From Bemisia tabaci (lineage: Eukaryota; Arthropoda; Insecta; Hemiptera; Aleyrodidae): DNA of 64,000 nt. The stretch is from contig NC_092799.1 in NCBI RefSeq assembly GCF_918797505.1, forward strand, positions 13,478,295-13,542,294, read 5' to 3'. Positions 13,368 through 25,740 of the stretch are shown in pieces (the stretch's first letter is position 1; the number at the start of each line of letters is the position of its first letter). The notes below the pieces were generated by a model. It did no database searches, was not told where the DNA came from, and worked only from the letters and a program-made list of their open reading frames with translations. The translations under genes were made by a program, and so were the position numbers.

Positions 13368-13530
13368 CAGTGGCGTGGCGTGCTTTGCGATATATCGGTC
13401 GATCAGCCATGTAAACCTATGTAAAAGATCGATAAGCAGGGTATCCGCAACCAACACCTTAACAATCGATATTTTACCATGGCATCAAATGGGAAAATAT
13501 CGATAATCGATCATTCACGCCTCGCCACTA
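13368..13530. mobile_element. M2 hAT-type MITE with exact 8-bp TSD
   Basis: CAGTGGCGTGGCGTG to CACGCCTCGCCACTA, 163 bp, nearly one long palindrome. GTCTAATC is repeated exactly at 13360-13367 and 13531-13538. An 8-bp TSD with CAGTGGCG ends is the hAT signature. Contains TATCGATA. Confidence 0.92.
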
Positions 13531-14049
13531 GTCTAATCATCTCAGGACTATATTTTTTTTTTCTTTTTAGTCACGATTTCATGTTCGGTAGAATTTACAG
13601 CATCAAAATCTTTGTGCGTCTGAAGCGGATAAGAGTCAAGTCAATTGTTTGCGACTTACGTGAAACTGTCAAATAGCAGCGTGAAGCTTCAGACGTTATA
13701 CACACTCGCACAATTTCTCGATGGGAACTCTTCGATCGACGCGAGACGGATGAATGGAACTCCGGACCGGAGCCCGATATATATTTAAAAGAACAACGGG
13801 AAAATGGGAGAACGGCCGCGGCACCGGTAAACAAGTTAAAAATAGGGCCTTTTCATCGTGGACAAAGTTCGGGATCTGATGTAATGGAGCCGATAACTTT
13901 CAAAGCACAGACGGAGCGTTGAAGACAGGACGCGCGGCAATTACGCACGGCCGAGAAGCACCTTAAAGACGGGATTTTCGTGTGGAGAAGTCTTCGGGTA
14001 CCGGTGATCGACTGCCCGACACTTCTTACCCGAGACGAAATTCAGATAT

Positions 14050-15725
14050 TTTATAGTGGAGAGCGCAAAGGCGCGATAATCCTTATCTCCACGAGTGCAC
14101 TTCACCTACGAATCGAGACTTTCGCGTAATTGGCCGGGCGTTTTTGCGCCAAGATTTTTCGCAGATAATGGAGACGTTGCATGTGTGAGGGATTTGCGAT
14201 TTGACCATTGATTCTTATGTAAAAGCACCGTTCATTTATAACTTCCGAATTGAATTTGGAGCGTTTTCGGTTGAGTCACTAGTCAGGGCGTCTGCCAGTT
14301 ATGAAAAACCTAAATCGGGGACTTTTAGGGGTGTTTTTTCAAGAAAATCGGGGATTATTTCCCCGAAACAGTAAGAGAATGGAAGCTAGTTGGAGCGCTA
14401 ACAGGCATACTTTTTACGACTAATTTTACAAGTCATGTTGAACCGATGAAAACGTACGAAAAACCAAGCAGAGCTTCAGTTTTTTTTTTATTCCTGGTTA
14501 TATCGCGCTTCCGAAAATTTGCAATACAGATGTTGCATGTGTGAGGAATTTGCGATTTGACCATAGATTCTTACGTAAAAGTTCACGAGGTGCCACTGGT
14601 TTTCTCTGAAATCATCTCCCAAGCTCAAAAAAAGCTCTCAAAGTGAGGCCAAAATGGAGGGGATATCCCACCCTACCCTGAAAGTCCACCTCTACATCAA
14701 AACTAACTCTCCATGCAAAGATAGGGAGCAAATACATTGACAGGACTGCCACTTTATTTGGGAACTCCAAAACTGAAAACACGGCATCCCTGCTAATGTA
14801 TTTGCTCCCTATCTTCGCATGTGGAGTTTGTCTTGATGTAGAGGTGGACTCTCAGGGTAGGGTGGGGTTGGGATATCCCCTCCATTTTGGCCTCACTTTG
14901 AGAGCTTTTTTTGAGCTTGGGAGATGATTTTATAGTGAAAAGCGCAAAGGCGCGATAATCCTTATCTCCACGAGTGCACTTCACCTACGAATCGAGACTT
15001 TCGCGTGATTGGCCGGGCGTTTTTGCGCCAAGATTTTTCGCAGATAATGGAGACGTAGCATGTGTGAGGGATTCGCGATTTGACCATTGATTCTTATGTA
15101 AAAGTTCGCGAGAAACACGACGGTGCCACTGGTTTTCTCTGAAATCATCTCCCAAGCTCAAAAAAAGCTCTCAAAGTGAGGCCAAAATGGAGGGGGATAT
15201 CCCACGCTATCCTGAGAGTCCACCTCTACATCAAAACAAACTCTCCATGCAAAGATAGGGAGCAAATACATTAGCAGGGTTGCCGTGTTTTCAGTTTTGG
15301 AGTCCCCAAATAAAGTGGCAAAATAGTAGTAGTAATAAGTGGCAAATAAAGGGGATATCCCACCCTACCCTGAGAGTCCACCTCTACACCATAAGACAAA
15401 GAACTCTCCATGCAAAGATAGGGAGCAAATACATTAGCAGGGTTGCCGTGTTTTCAGTTTTGGAGTCCCCCAAATAAAGTGGCAACCCTGCTAATGTATT
15501 TGCTCCCTATCTGTGCATGGAGAGTTTGTTTTGATGTAGAGGTGGACTCGCAGGGTAACGTGGGATATCCCCTCCATTTTGGTCTCACTTTGAGAGCTTT
15601 TTTTGAGCTTGAGAGATGATTTCAGAGAAAACCAGTGGCACCATTGTGTTTTTCGCGAACTTTTACATATAAGAATCAACGGTCAAATCGCAAATCCCTC
15701 ACACATGCAACATCTCCATGCTGTC
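14050..15725. repeat. Nested tandem and inverted repeat block
   Basis: A module of about 175 bp (AGCGCAAAGGCGCGATAATC to TTGACCATTGATTCTTATGT) occurs at 14050-14226 and 14931-15106, with parts at 14515-14585 and, inverted, at 15660-15725. Between them a second module (TCATCTCCCAAGCTCAAAAA ... TAGGGAGCAAATACATT) occurs several times in both orientations (14605-14930, 15140-15270, 15350-15630). The whole folds back on itself. Confidence 0.8.
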
Positions 15726-15892
15726 CGCGTACAAAGGGTCCGGGTTTTTTAGATGACAGCGGCGGAATGCAGCGTGAGGGAGCTGAGTTACGTGAACGAT
15801 CATTTGGTCTCATTTTTGATTTCGAATATGACTATATCATGCTCATTAATGGAGAGGAAGATTGGTACCTTTTGAAAATATGAAATGGAGCA

Positions 15893-16221
15893 ACGGAGAA
15901 TTTGCACGCAAAATTTTTATCACTTCATCTGAGAGTGCTTATAATGAGCTGAGATAGCAGTATTTTTTGAAACTTTTTTGTGAAATGGGAAATTGGAGAA
16001 AGGTGGATTTAAAAGTGAGGAAATGTGCTGCCTTGTGACATCATCTGGCGGTATTTTCCATTTGAACACATGCTTTTTGGTGGAGTAGGTTATTTTGTCA
16101 AATTTCCTTCAAAAATTGTTCAATTTAGAAACCAAGGATATCCTCGTACTCAGTTTCCGCAGCAGTTTCAGTTTAATTATATGAAATTTACAAAATTTTA
16201 GATACCTGCAAATTCTCCATT
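15893..16221. mobile_element. M10 element
   Basis: Ends ACGGAGAATTTGCACGC and ACCTGCAAATTCTCCATT; internal CTTCATCTGAGAGTGCT and CATCTGGCGG. Same family at 22236-22554 and 48215-48543. It abuts M14 at 16222. Confidence 0.7.
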
Positions 16222-16471
16222 GAGGGGCTTGAAGGACAAGGCGCATAAGTGCAGTATTTCCTACTTCGAGAATTGCGTGTTTGAAGTTTCGAAATCACAT
16301 GGATCCTTATGGCGGAAAGAAAGTTCGAACTGACTTTTTAATGCTTCAAAAATGGAATTTTGGAGAGAACATTTGACAGAATGTTCATTAAGACAAGTCT
16401 TACTTGAAATCATTAGTACTTATCTCAACTTTTTCAACAACTGCACTTATGCGCCTTGTCCTCTAAGACCC
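16222..16471. mobile_element. M14 element
   Basis: GAGGGGCTTGAAGGACAAGG then CGCATAAGTGCAG at the left; GCACTTATGCGCCTTGTCCT at the right. Copies at 29242-29462 and 53894-54145. Confidence 0.75.
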
Positions 16472-17316
16472 TAAATTAAGGCGGATTTCCGCAACATGAT
16501 TTGGTTTACTACTCGAGCAAAATTTCTCGACCCGACCTCCGAAGTAAACGGTTTGACCAAAATCTATTTTCTAAAATTCCAAAATGGCGGTGGTTCAGAA
16601 GACATACTTGCCATAATTTCTTCATTTTCAAATTCCCTGACTTTTCCCAGACTAGTTTTGCTTTTCCCTAACATTCGAATAATAATTCCACTTCGACTTT
16701 TCCCCCCTTTAAATTACCCTCACTTTTGCGAAATTGGATTGTAAATTATCCATAGTAAAATTATTGCATGTTGTGAAGTGAAAGATGGAAAAACCACTGC
16801 TTTTCACCCAGTTGTGTTGCTTCTACCAATTGCCGCGCTTTTTCTTAACATATACTCCGGAAAATCTTTATTTTCTTCAGACTTTAGTTGAAAATTAATT
16901 TTTCGCTTCTAGTAAGTCCGAATTTCAACGGTAATAAAATAATCATCCTTCCAAAAACGAACCTAATCCAGTCTCAGACTTTGAAATTTTGAGAAAGGGC
17001 TCCTCCAAATTAGATGACTTGATCATGCCTGCATTAAATTCCATTAATTCCTTGTGCTTTTCCAGAAGTTTCCAAAAAATTTCATAGTAATTGTACGAAT
17101 TATTGAGGAAACAGAGAACAATAAAACCATTCAGACGGCCAAAACTTGAAATTTGCCATTGTGCATTGCCGTTGCTCATTGGCCATCAAAACAAATCGTT
17201 TAATTATTGGCCGCAGCCATTTTTGATGGCGTTTTTGATGGGTTTAACAACGCATTCTCTTCGCTGTCAATTTCCACATCGTATCCAAGTTCTCTGATTG
17301 GCTCGCTTCACTGTGT

Positions 17317-18082
17317 CAGGGTTGCCACAAAATTTGGAAGATGAAATTCCCTGACATTTCCCTGATTTCCCTAACACATTTTGGTGTAATTCCTTGACAA
17401 TTGAAGATGTGACGGACGGTTGAGAAGGCATAATTGAAAATAGTTTTCAGGAAAATGTGTTGCCCGAAATCTAAAACCCATTCCATGAAAGTGAATGAGG
17501 GTGAATTAACAAATTCTCCCCGACATTTTCGTCATTTCCCTGACATTTCTCGTTTTTTCCTGACTTTTTAAAATTCCCTGACATTCCCCGGTATTCCTTA
17601 ACTTTTTAAAATTCCCTGACATTTCCCGGTTTTCCCTGACTTTTTAAAATTCCTTGGCATTTCCCGGTTTCCCCTAACTTCTGAAAATTCCCTGACATTT
17701 CCCGGTTTCCCCTGACTTTTTAAAATTCCCTAACATTTCCCGGTTTCCCCTGATTTTTTAAAATTCCCTGACATTTCCCGGTTTTCCTTAAATGTTTAAA
17801 ATTCCCTGACATATCCCGGTTCCCCCTGACTTTTTAAAATTCCCTGACATTTCCCGGTTTTCCCTGATTTTTTAAAATTCCTTGACATTTCCCGGTTTTT
17901 TCCTGACTTTTTAAAATTCCCTGACATTTCCCGGTTTTCCCCGATTTTTTAAAACTCCCTGACATTTCCCGGTTTTCCCTGATTTTTTAAAATTCCCTGA
18001 CATTTCCCGGTTCCCCCTGACTTTTTAAAATTCCCTGACATTCCCCGACATTTCCCGGTATTCTCTGACTGTGGCAACCCTG
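17317..18082. mobile_element. M4 hAT-like MITE expanded by an internal minisatellite
   Basis: CAGGGTTGCCACAAAATTTG at the left and CTGTGGCAACCCTG at the right, as in the 240-bp copy at 8614-8853. The 3' third has grown into about 13 tandem 38-bp units between roughly 17560 and 18060. Confidence 0.88.
17560..18058. repeat. 38-bp minisatellite, about 13 units
   Basis: Unit is TTTTTAAAATTCCCTGACAT followed by TTCCCGGTTTTCCCTGAC. Units differ by one to a few bases and unit spacing is mostly 38. It arose from the 3' end of the M4 element that contains it. Confidence 0.92.
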
Positions 18083-19590
18083 CTGCGTGACGTCAGTGCA
18101 CTTGTTCGTGTCACGTAACAGAGGAGCAGCACGCATGATGCCCGGCTATTGGAACAACGACGGTTACGTGATTTGAGCGAAGGAATGAAACATGAGAGGA
18201 CGCAGACTTAACGGCTACGGCGCCGGCGAGCACAACGTTTGAAAGTCTCGCTGAAGCCGCAATGCAATGTCACTGGCACTTTCAGCATCGGTTTCACGGG
18301 CGAGGGTCATTGGTGACTCGCGCTGACCACAGAAAAACGTGACGAAGGTTGCCGCGCTTGGTGGCCGCGTAAACGTTTCGCACTCCGGAAATTTAACTAC
18401 ATTTTAAAATTAATGATCTACAATTTTTTGCTCATCTTTACAAAGACAGGGTGACAATTATTTCCCCGAATTTCAGAACTTTCTTACCTATGCCTGACTT
18501 CAAGGTTTGTTTCAGAACTTACAACTTTTCATCGTAAAGTTAGCTATTCCTTAATCTAAGACATGACTGCTCAACGACTTAATTCAACGAAATACGTAAT
18601 TCATTCCGACTTGAGAGATTTGAAGCAAGAATGCGCGATTTTGAGGAAAAGTTGAGAGCTTTTTGTTGTGATTAAAATTTAAAGCGGACTCTTGAACTTT
18701 AAAGTACACCCATCTTTGAACGGTAGTTGTGTAATCACTTATTGGTTCGTCAAGTGCATTCAATTTCGAACAAGATAATGGGCGACGAGGGGCGAGGTGT
18801 TTTGTATACCTAAGCCCAATTCATCATACACACTTGAGCACTGAACGCCGCCTCTTTCACCTATGAAGAAAAAAAGGGTGCACACGAGACAGTCATGACG
18901 TCACATTTGACGACTTAACCTATTCGTCTGATAATTCATTTGTATAATGAACATCTTGAGCCGGATCTTCGGCTTGGAAAAATTTCTTCTGGGTAGAATC
19001 CACGCCAAGCGAGTTAAGCGAGTGTCACTTCTAGACAGAAGCTTGTTTGATGCCGTTCTAGCATGGAAAGTAAATGCAAGAATCAAGATGGTGGGTTTTA
19101 TTTGGCGTGGACTGTAGCATTTACTTCCAACTTTGATAATTAGGTGGTTCTTTTAAAAGAAAAATATACAAATCAGTCACATGATCGACCACTAAGAAAT
19201 GTTTGTTTGAGAAGGATCTTTTTCATTTCATGTTAGACATATGCTAGGTGACGTGAATGTGGTACGTGTTTGCGTGGTGAAGTTTCGGACACACAATGAA
19301 CAAACTTTAATATTAGAAATTTGCAGAAAAGGGTAACATTACTGGAGACAGCAGTGAGTGCAGCTCTGTCACGGAATAATTGGACTATATTTCGCAATTT
19401 TGAGCTAAAATTCCTGCTCTTTTTAAAACAATGTATGTATCATTGGTTTCCTTACAGACATATTTCTTCTACGAATGAGCCAGAAATTGTAGTTCTTAAT
19501 TTCGAAATATACTTAGTCCATTTTAAACGGATTTAGAAGGAAACAAGATTTTGAAAATTTGGGCGTTACTGCTCCCATCCATAACACGGC
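18083..19590. other. Intergenic, no gene recognised
   Basis: A locally GC-richer stretch with many CG dinucleotides (about 18080-18390) follows the minisatellite, then plain AT-rich DNA. The end (19480-19520) has a half M7-like arm. No coding signal recognised. Confidence 0.5.
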
Positions 19591-19596
19591 AGTATA

Positions 19597-19853
19597 CTGC
19601 CGTGCTAAGGAAAAACGCCGTATGAACATTCAAGAGTTGCCAAATTGCCCCGGATAAAACGTTTTTTTTTTGAAAGAACATTATGCATTTTTTTTCTTTG
19701 ACATTTTCAGATGTTTTAGATAAAATTGCGAACAAAATTGCGTGAAAAAATTGAAGAAAAATATCCACAATGTTCCCAGTAAATTGGCTTTTTGTTGAAG
19801 AATATACGGCAAATGTCTGAAGGCTCATGCGGCGTTCTTCCTTAGCACGACAG
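19597..19853. mobile_element. M1 MITE copy 4
   Basis: CTGCCGTGCTAAGGAAAAAC to CCTTAGCACGACAG. Flanks TATA / AATA. The bases just before it, CACGGCAG, mirror the family's right end, so two M1 ends may once have met here. Confidence 0.85.
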
Positions 19854-20203
19854 AATAGGAAAAGAGAGCAAGGAGGTTAAATCAACGGCCTTGGGTTCTT
19901 CACTTTTCGATCGACTGACAGAGCGAGTTCGGTTTGCAGACTGAATTGCCACTTTTTTGCATAGACTTGACTCGGTGGGAGACAAAGCCTTAGGATAAAA
20001 GCGGGAGACAGCAGAAATGGACCTTTGAGTATTCAAGCCACCAACACGTGCGCAAGAGCCCGGAGATGCGTTCCCAACCGTACGCTCCACAGCTCGAGAG
20101 ATTTTGGCACTTGCGTTGTTTGGACCCTAAGTGCTTCGGCTTGGATCCTCCGATAGCACGAACTAAAGTATTACATTAATGACGATGCTGCGAAACCGGT
20201 ATA

Positions 20204-20457
20204 CTACTGTGATAACGAGGAACGTCGTATGAGACTTCAGGCGTTGCCAGATTTCCTTCGAGAAATCATGAATTTGTGGGGAAATTTGTTAATAGTACCT
20301 TGTGATTTCGCAGAGGATTTGTTCACAATTTGATCCGAACTGTCTGAAAATTTCAAGAGAAAATGTATGCATAACTTTCTTCGAAAATAAGTATTTTCTG
20401 AAGGGCAATTTGGCAACATTTCAATGCTCATGCGGCATTTTTTCCTTAGCGCGGTAG
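20204..20457. mobile_element. M1 MITE copy 5 (diverged)
   Basis: CTACTGTGATAACGAGGAAC to TTCCTTAGCGCGGTAG, with the GGCAATTTGGCAACA arm. Older than the other copies by its divergence. Confidence 0.7.
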
Positions 20458-20500
20458 TATTGATGCTGGCACGGATGGTCAGGTGCGTTTTTGCTCCGGC

Positions 20501-20740
20501 GCAACAGTGGATCGAATCAATTAGGGAGGTCGGACATGAAATTTTTGACTAAAGCTGCATATTTTGATGTTTATTTCGTCAAATTTTAAATTAAAAGAGG
20601 TGGTAATAGAAGAAAATTTCACGAGGTAACCATTGGAACCACTTTTAGAAGCTTAAGTTTCGTATAAACGGAGTTATAAGCGTTGAAAGTTTTCAAATTT
20701 TGTCCGACCTCTTCTATTGATTCGACCTACCGTGCGGCGT
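20501..20740. mobile_element. M12 element
   Basis: GTGGATCGAATCAATTAGGG then AGGTCGGACA at the left; TGTCCGACCTCTTCTATTGA then TTCGACC at the right. Internal TTTGATGTTTATTTCGTCA. Second copy at 25911-26160. Confidence 0.75.
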
Positions 20741-21069
20741 TGCTAAATGGACCGAGCTTGAGGTGGTCTTTTCAGCACTCTGGAGAACGATTTGATAGTC
20801 AAACGATTAACTGATAATTTCTGGATTTTAGGGCATTAATTCAAAATCCTCGAAAATTATATTACGCTGTAGTTCGTTAGGTATTAATTAATAAGGTAAA
20901 AAGTCAGCAAAACTTGACCAAGAAACATCATGTAGAAATAAAAAAGTATGCACATAGTATGCGAGAGGCATGAATCAACGTAAACAAGCACCGTTAATTT
21001 ATAACTTCCGAACTGAATTCGGAGCGTTTTCTATTGAGTAACTAGTTCCTTTTTTTCTTCTTTTTTTCC

Positions 21070-21300
21070 AATTTGAGTGAATAACTACTCAAATCGCCCT
21101 ATCTTGGCGTAACGACGACGTATGAATGCATTGAGCGACACATTTTGTCATCACAAGCTGAAAAATTCAAGGCGCTCCGGCTTTTGCGACGGCTAGGACT
21201 GGATGCAACTATACGTGTTCTCAGGATATCCGTGTTGCATACACAAAAAATTGCAGGCGCTCCAGCAAGCCTAGCCACGACCGTTGGTTCCAAAGGTTGC
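21070..21300. mobile_element. Single arm of a long-TIR element (M6)
   Basis: Shares CGACGTATGAATGC, TTTTGTCATCACAAGC and ATCCGTGTTGCATACAC with the arms of the 21881-22938 element, in the plus orientation. No matching right arm nearby. Confidence 0.6.
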
Positions 21301-21880
21301 CCAAAATGCATTTAAAACCGTGTTCACCATTAAATCTTCGACATTTGGACGAGTCATGCAGCATCATGACAATGTTGTCGGATGGTGCAAATTTTCGAAA
21401 ATACCTGCCGAAAACGTTCCCACGAAGGCATTGCGGATGCCAATCCAACAAATCACGGCCGATAAAATTTGCGCTCAGAATTGTCAGTATAAATAGGATT
21501 TTTATCAGAGACCATGCCATAGAAACACTAAACAGCAAGGAAAAAGTCGAGATTTTACGCTCAAAATATCTGAGAAGGCGGAGAATTTTATGGTCTAAGA
21601 AAATTTGTCACCACGGAAAGAGCAATGATCACGATTGGTCCTGGTTCCACTCGTTTTTGCTGATGAGGGTCCCGCCAATTGCACTATTTGGCAACGATAC
21701 CACATACGGAGGATAGTAAATAATGCATAGGATAAAATGTTTATAAATCTCCAACTAAATTAAATGGAAAGATTCAGTGGAAGATTTAAAGTTAGGCGAG
21801 AAGTTGCTGCTAACCGTATGAACAGTCTCCATTCTACTTTAGTATTTATTGCTAAATTCCTTTTTTCTCTTTAGCGCCTT

Positions 21881-22938
21881 GATTAAAATGCTCAAATCGC
21901 CTTATCCTCACGCAACAACAACGTATGAATGCCACGAGTGACGTATTTTGTCACTACAAGCAGAGCAGATGGAAGGCGCCATGGCTTTTAAATGGCTACG
22001 TGTGGATACAACTATTCGTGTTCTTGGGATGTCCGTGTTGCATACGCAAAAATTGAAGGCGCTCTGACTTTCTTCAGCACAACGCAACATAGAGCTGCGG
22101 CGTTAGTTCTCCAGCGTTCTCAACGTTACATTTACAAACACGATTGTGTTTACTGTATGTCACACGTACTGATGTGTCGTGTAGCACCATTACAGCGCTG
22201 CCAAATGGTGCAAATTGCGGCAATGTTATTGGTAGCAGAATTTACACGCAATTTTTTTATTGCTTCATCTGAGAGTGCCGAAAAAGCTGATTTTGCAGTA
22301 TTGTTTACAGTTTTTTTCTGCTATAGGAAATAATATAAAGATAGATTTAAAAGTGAGGAAATGCACGGCCTAGTGACGTCATCTGGCGGCATTTCCCATT
22401 TGAACACATGTATTTTAGCAGATTACGTTATTTTGACATATCTCCCCCAATAATTGTTCAATTGATGAACCAATGGTATCCTCGTGTTCAGCTTACTTGG
22501 TAGCGTCCATTCAAACGAGGGATTCATCTTTCAGACACCTGCAAGTTCTCCATTTGCGGGATTGACATCCGCGATGCCTTTGTAAAAATATTTTTGGTAG
22601 AAAATTGGCACCATTTGACAACGCTGCGGTCATGCACGCGGCTCGTTCGAATTTCGAGGATTTCGTGCATGGTAAACATGGTTGCAAATGCGACGTAAAA
22701 CCCCTTGAGAACTAACAACTGCAGCCATACGTTGCTCTGTGCTCAAGAAGGCCAAAGCGCCTTCAATATTTGTGTATGCAACGCGGACATCCTGAAAACA
22801 CGAATAGTTGTATCCACACCTAGCTATTAAAAAGCCATAGCGCCTTAAATTTGTTCCGCTTCTTGTGACAAAACGCGTCACTCTATGCATTCATACGTCA
22901 TCGTTGCGGGAAGACGAGGCGGTTTGAGTATTTTAATC
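21881..22938. mobile_element. M6 long-TIR element, about 1.06 kb, with a nested M10
   Basis: Left arm (about 21881-22110) and right arm (about 22708-22938) are inverted repeats of about 220 bp: GATTAAAATGCTCAAA against TTTGAGTATTTTAATC, and GTCCGTGTTGCATACGC against GTATGCAACGCGGAC. The M10 copy 22236-22554 occupies most of the centre. No transposase ORF. Confidence 0.82.
22236..22554. mobile_element. M10 element nested in M6
   Basis: GTAGCAGAATTTACACGC to ACCTGCAAGTTCTCCATT, with the family's TTGCTTCATCTGAGAGTGC and CATCTGGCGGCATTTCCC. Confidence 0.7.
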
Positions 22939-23119
22939 GAAATGAACAAAAAGAAAGAAAGAAATTGATAATAAATATTAAAATAGACACTGTTCGTGCA
23001 ACATGCAGCAACTTCTTCATCGGCAATTAAAAACCTAATCTCCTCAATCTTCTTTGGAGTCACCTTAGAGTGAAAAAGAAGAGAAGACATTGAGGTTTTT
23101 AAATAACTTTTTGATGCAT

Positions 23120-24054
23120 CCCTGGTAAAAATTGGCGATAGGAGCTGCGTTTCAAAATACCATGGGAGTTCTTATAGCCGACTAAAGAGGCTATTGAAAA
23201 TCATACAGCTGACTGTAGAAAGCGGAGCAGATCATACATATAGCCGGGCTATACGAAGCTATAAAAAAGTATACAGTCGGGCTATAGTTTCTATCGCCGG
23301 GCTTTACACTTTATTGCCATTGGCTATAAAAGGCTAAAAGAAGTTGTGTAGAAATTCGTGTGCTTTGGAAATCATTAAGTTTGATACGGAACTACCTTAA
23401 TATTTACAGAACACACTTTATATTTTCCTTTAAAATATATTTTTTTTTCATCAATTAAAATGAGAATAGTCCATACAGAGTGCAAACGTTTCAAAATCAT
23501 GAGTTGAAAGACGCTGACTCCGCGAGATTAAATATTAGAGCCTAACACAAAGCGGAGCGGCGACGCACTGGCGCCTACAAACCTAACACGGATACTTCAC
23601 GCATTGCGCAATGCGTGAAGTATCCCTGTTAGGTTTGTAGGCGCCAATGCGCGTTTCGCGCTTTCTGCCCGCCTCGCCTCACCGCAGCGTGCCACGGCGT
23701 CTGAAGCAACTATTTCACACCAGAGGTATTGCACGGTACCATAAAAAATTGAAGGCGCTCCAACATATTAAGAATGACAGGCATCCTTCAAAAGTACGGA
23801 GCTTTCCTCGCAAAATAAATCAAGATACTACGGCACAAAAAGAGAGCGGTAGTCCAAAAACTAACTAGGTCCTAGTATCCGTAATTAGTAACGTTTAGCT
23901 TAAACTTTTCGTCTGGCTGTTGCTTAGTCGCCATCGGCTATAAAAGGCTATAAGAAATTGTACAGCCGGCTACAGAAGCTATTGGAAATCTTACGACCAG
24001 CATTAGGTCTATAGTATTTTGGAACACACATTCAACTGCCAATTTATACCAGGG
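23120..24054. mobile_element. M3 hairpin element, full copy 1
   Basis: CCCTGGTAAAAATTGGC at the left, GCCAATTTATACCAGGG at the right, 935 bp. The centre (23571-23645) is a long hairpin reading GCGCCTACAAACCTAACACG on one arm and its complement on the other, around GCATTGCGCAATGC. Flanking parts repeat GCCGGCTATA-type words. No ORF of note. Confidence 0.88.
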
Positions 24055-24266
24055 ATTCTCTAATTTCCTGGGCATTTTCTGGCATTTCCCGGGGTTTTAA
24101 GGTCCTGAACACAACTGAGGAGATAAACCTTATTCGCTTACAACTGAAAGGTGGGAATTCAACACCTAGTAAGCGCCACCAAGTCGTCGCTTGACAAAGG
24201 GGCGTAGGGTCGTCTTCGAGGTGAGCCTCCGAAAACATTGAATCATATGGATGACAAGGTTCATCG

Positions 24267-24545
24267 CAGTGGCGTGGCGTGTTTTGCAATACATCGATTG
24301 ATCTGCCATTTAAACCTATGAAAAAGGGTCGATAAATAAGGAGTTCGCAACGAACACCTCAAAATTCGACCTTGACGAGAGACGTTGGTAACAGTGTTTT
24401 TTCTCAATTTAAAGGTATTACAAACAATCGATTCTCGGTGAGCCAGCCTAACACACACACACACACACACCCACCTAGAATCGATAAATTCAATGGATTT
24501 GAATGGAGTATCAACAGCGTTGCCAATTTGCTAGCATCGCCACTG
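24267..24545. mobile_element. M2 hAT-type MITE, diverged and enlarged
   Basis: CAGTGGCGTGGCGTG to ATCGCCACTG, with the central GAGTTCGCAACGAACACC palindrome. The right half is expanded by about 120 bp including an (AC)n tract. Confidence 0.65.
24450..24472. repeat. (AC)n microsatellite
   Basis: About eleven AC dinucleotides within the M2 copy. Confidence 0.95.
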
Positions 24546-25220
24546 CCTCAAATATCCAACTTAATAAAATACCTTACAAAAAAAAAAAAAAAAAAAAAAC
24601 AATTATTCCTCTTTCTCTCAATCTAATTTTCAGGATCTGTACCTCAAAGGCACTTGCATTTGAGTGTCTCGTGCTCTTCTTTCTGTTGTGAGAAATAAGA
24701 ATAATACCGGTAAAACCAGTTTGGAATGTTTAACCAAGGTTAAAATCGAACGAAAACTCGGATTCACAGATCGAGGCGCCGCGTGTCGCCGCAATGAGAC
24801 AAGGAAAACGAACGTCGCAGAAAATGTCACACGCCTGGACTCCGGGAAACTGGCTTTTCATTCAATTCTCCTTTTGGCAGCCAAGTTAGGCAACAGAGAT
24901 AAATTACTGCCGTGCCACTGTTAACGACCACGCGGCCGGCGATTGAGGACGACAAACCATAGTGTCACACACAAACACACATCGAAGAACTTTCGAATCT
25001 TGGGGGCAAGAATAGATGAATGAATGAACGATTTCCGAATAAATCATCCAGATTTATTGTCAATCGAAAAATTTATCATTAAATGGTATTTGCGTAAAGA
25101 AATCTTTGGCAGATTTTAAATTTTGAACAGGAGAGAGCATATACCAGATGTACCTATCTGAACCACCGCAAAACGGAGCTTGACTGAATTTCCAGGGGTC
25201 CAAAATCCGCCCGATCATAC

Positions 25221-25472
25221 GGATTACATTTTGCAAAAAGGAACCAATAGCATTGCAATGTTGCTATGATTCTACTACTTCTTTCGTCTTAAAAGACAAA
25301 ATTTGATCATCTGTAAACAATTTCTGTCTTAACCTTATAAACTATTTTAAGACAATAATTACCATGTAAATTTCATATTTTTGCATGGTTTCAGTACTAT
25401 TAATGCTAAGGATAAAGTTGCAAAATCTAGCAACATTGCAATGCTCTTGGTTCCTTTTGCAAAATGCAATCC
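25221..25472. mobile_element. M7 MITE (long form) with exact TSD
   Basis: GGATTACATTTTGCAAAAAG to CTTTTGCAAAATGCAATCC-type ends, 252 bp, flanked exactly by ATAC (25217-25220 and 25473-25476). Inner arms GCATTGCAATGTTGCTA / TAGCAACATTGCAATGC. Confidence 0.9.
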
Positions 25473-25518
25473 ATACAATCCGCAGTCGGTCCCTGCGCAA
25501 TTCGACTTCGAGAGCTTT

Positions 25519-25672
25519 CACTGTGGTTAGAAATAGTTTTCCAGGAAAATTTTTCGTTCGAAACGTCAAGCCCACTCGAGAAAGCAAATAACGGTGACTT
25601 TACGATTTTTCCCTGACAATTTCACCATTTTCCCTGACATTTCCAGGTTTTCCTGACTGTGGCGCAACCTTG
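25519..25672. mobile_element. M4 fragment (3' half)
   Basis: Has TAGTTTTCCAGGAAAATTTT, TTCCCTGACATTTCC and ends CTGTGGCGCAACCTTG. The 5' end is missing. Confidence 0.65.
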
Positions 25673-25675
25673 ACC

Positions 25676-25738
25676 CTGTGTATCAATCCTTTTCCATAGG
25701 TTTGAACGGCAGATCAATCGATACATCGCAAAGCACGA
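25676..25738. mobile_element. M2 half copy
   Basis: TATCAATCCTTTTCCATAGG then GATCAATCGATACATCGCAA: the right half of the M2 palindrome, directly followed by a truncated M1. Confidence 0.65.
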
Positions 25739-25740
25739 AC

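Noticed and set aside
21297..21716. 139-codon plus-strand ORF
   Set aside because: Its start overlaps an M6 arm, another frame is also open across much of the same stretch, and it resembles no known protein.
23571..23645. Rho-independent terminator or CRISPR-like repeat
   Set aside because: The strong hairpin is the centre of a dispersed eukaryotic element found four times in the window, and the DNA is from an animal genome.
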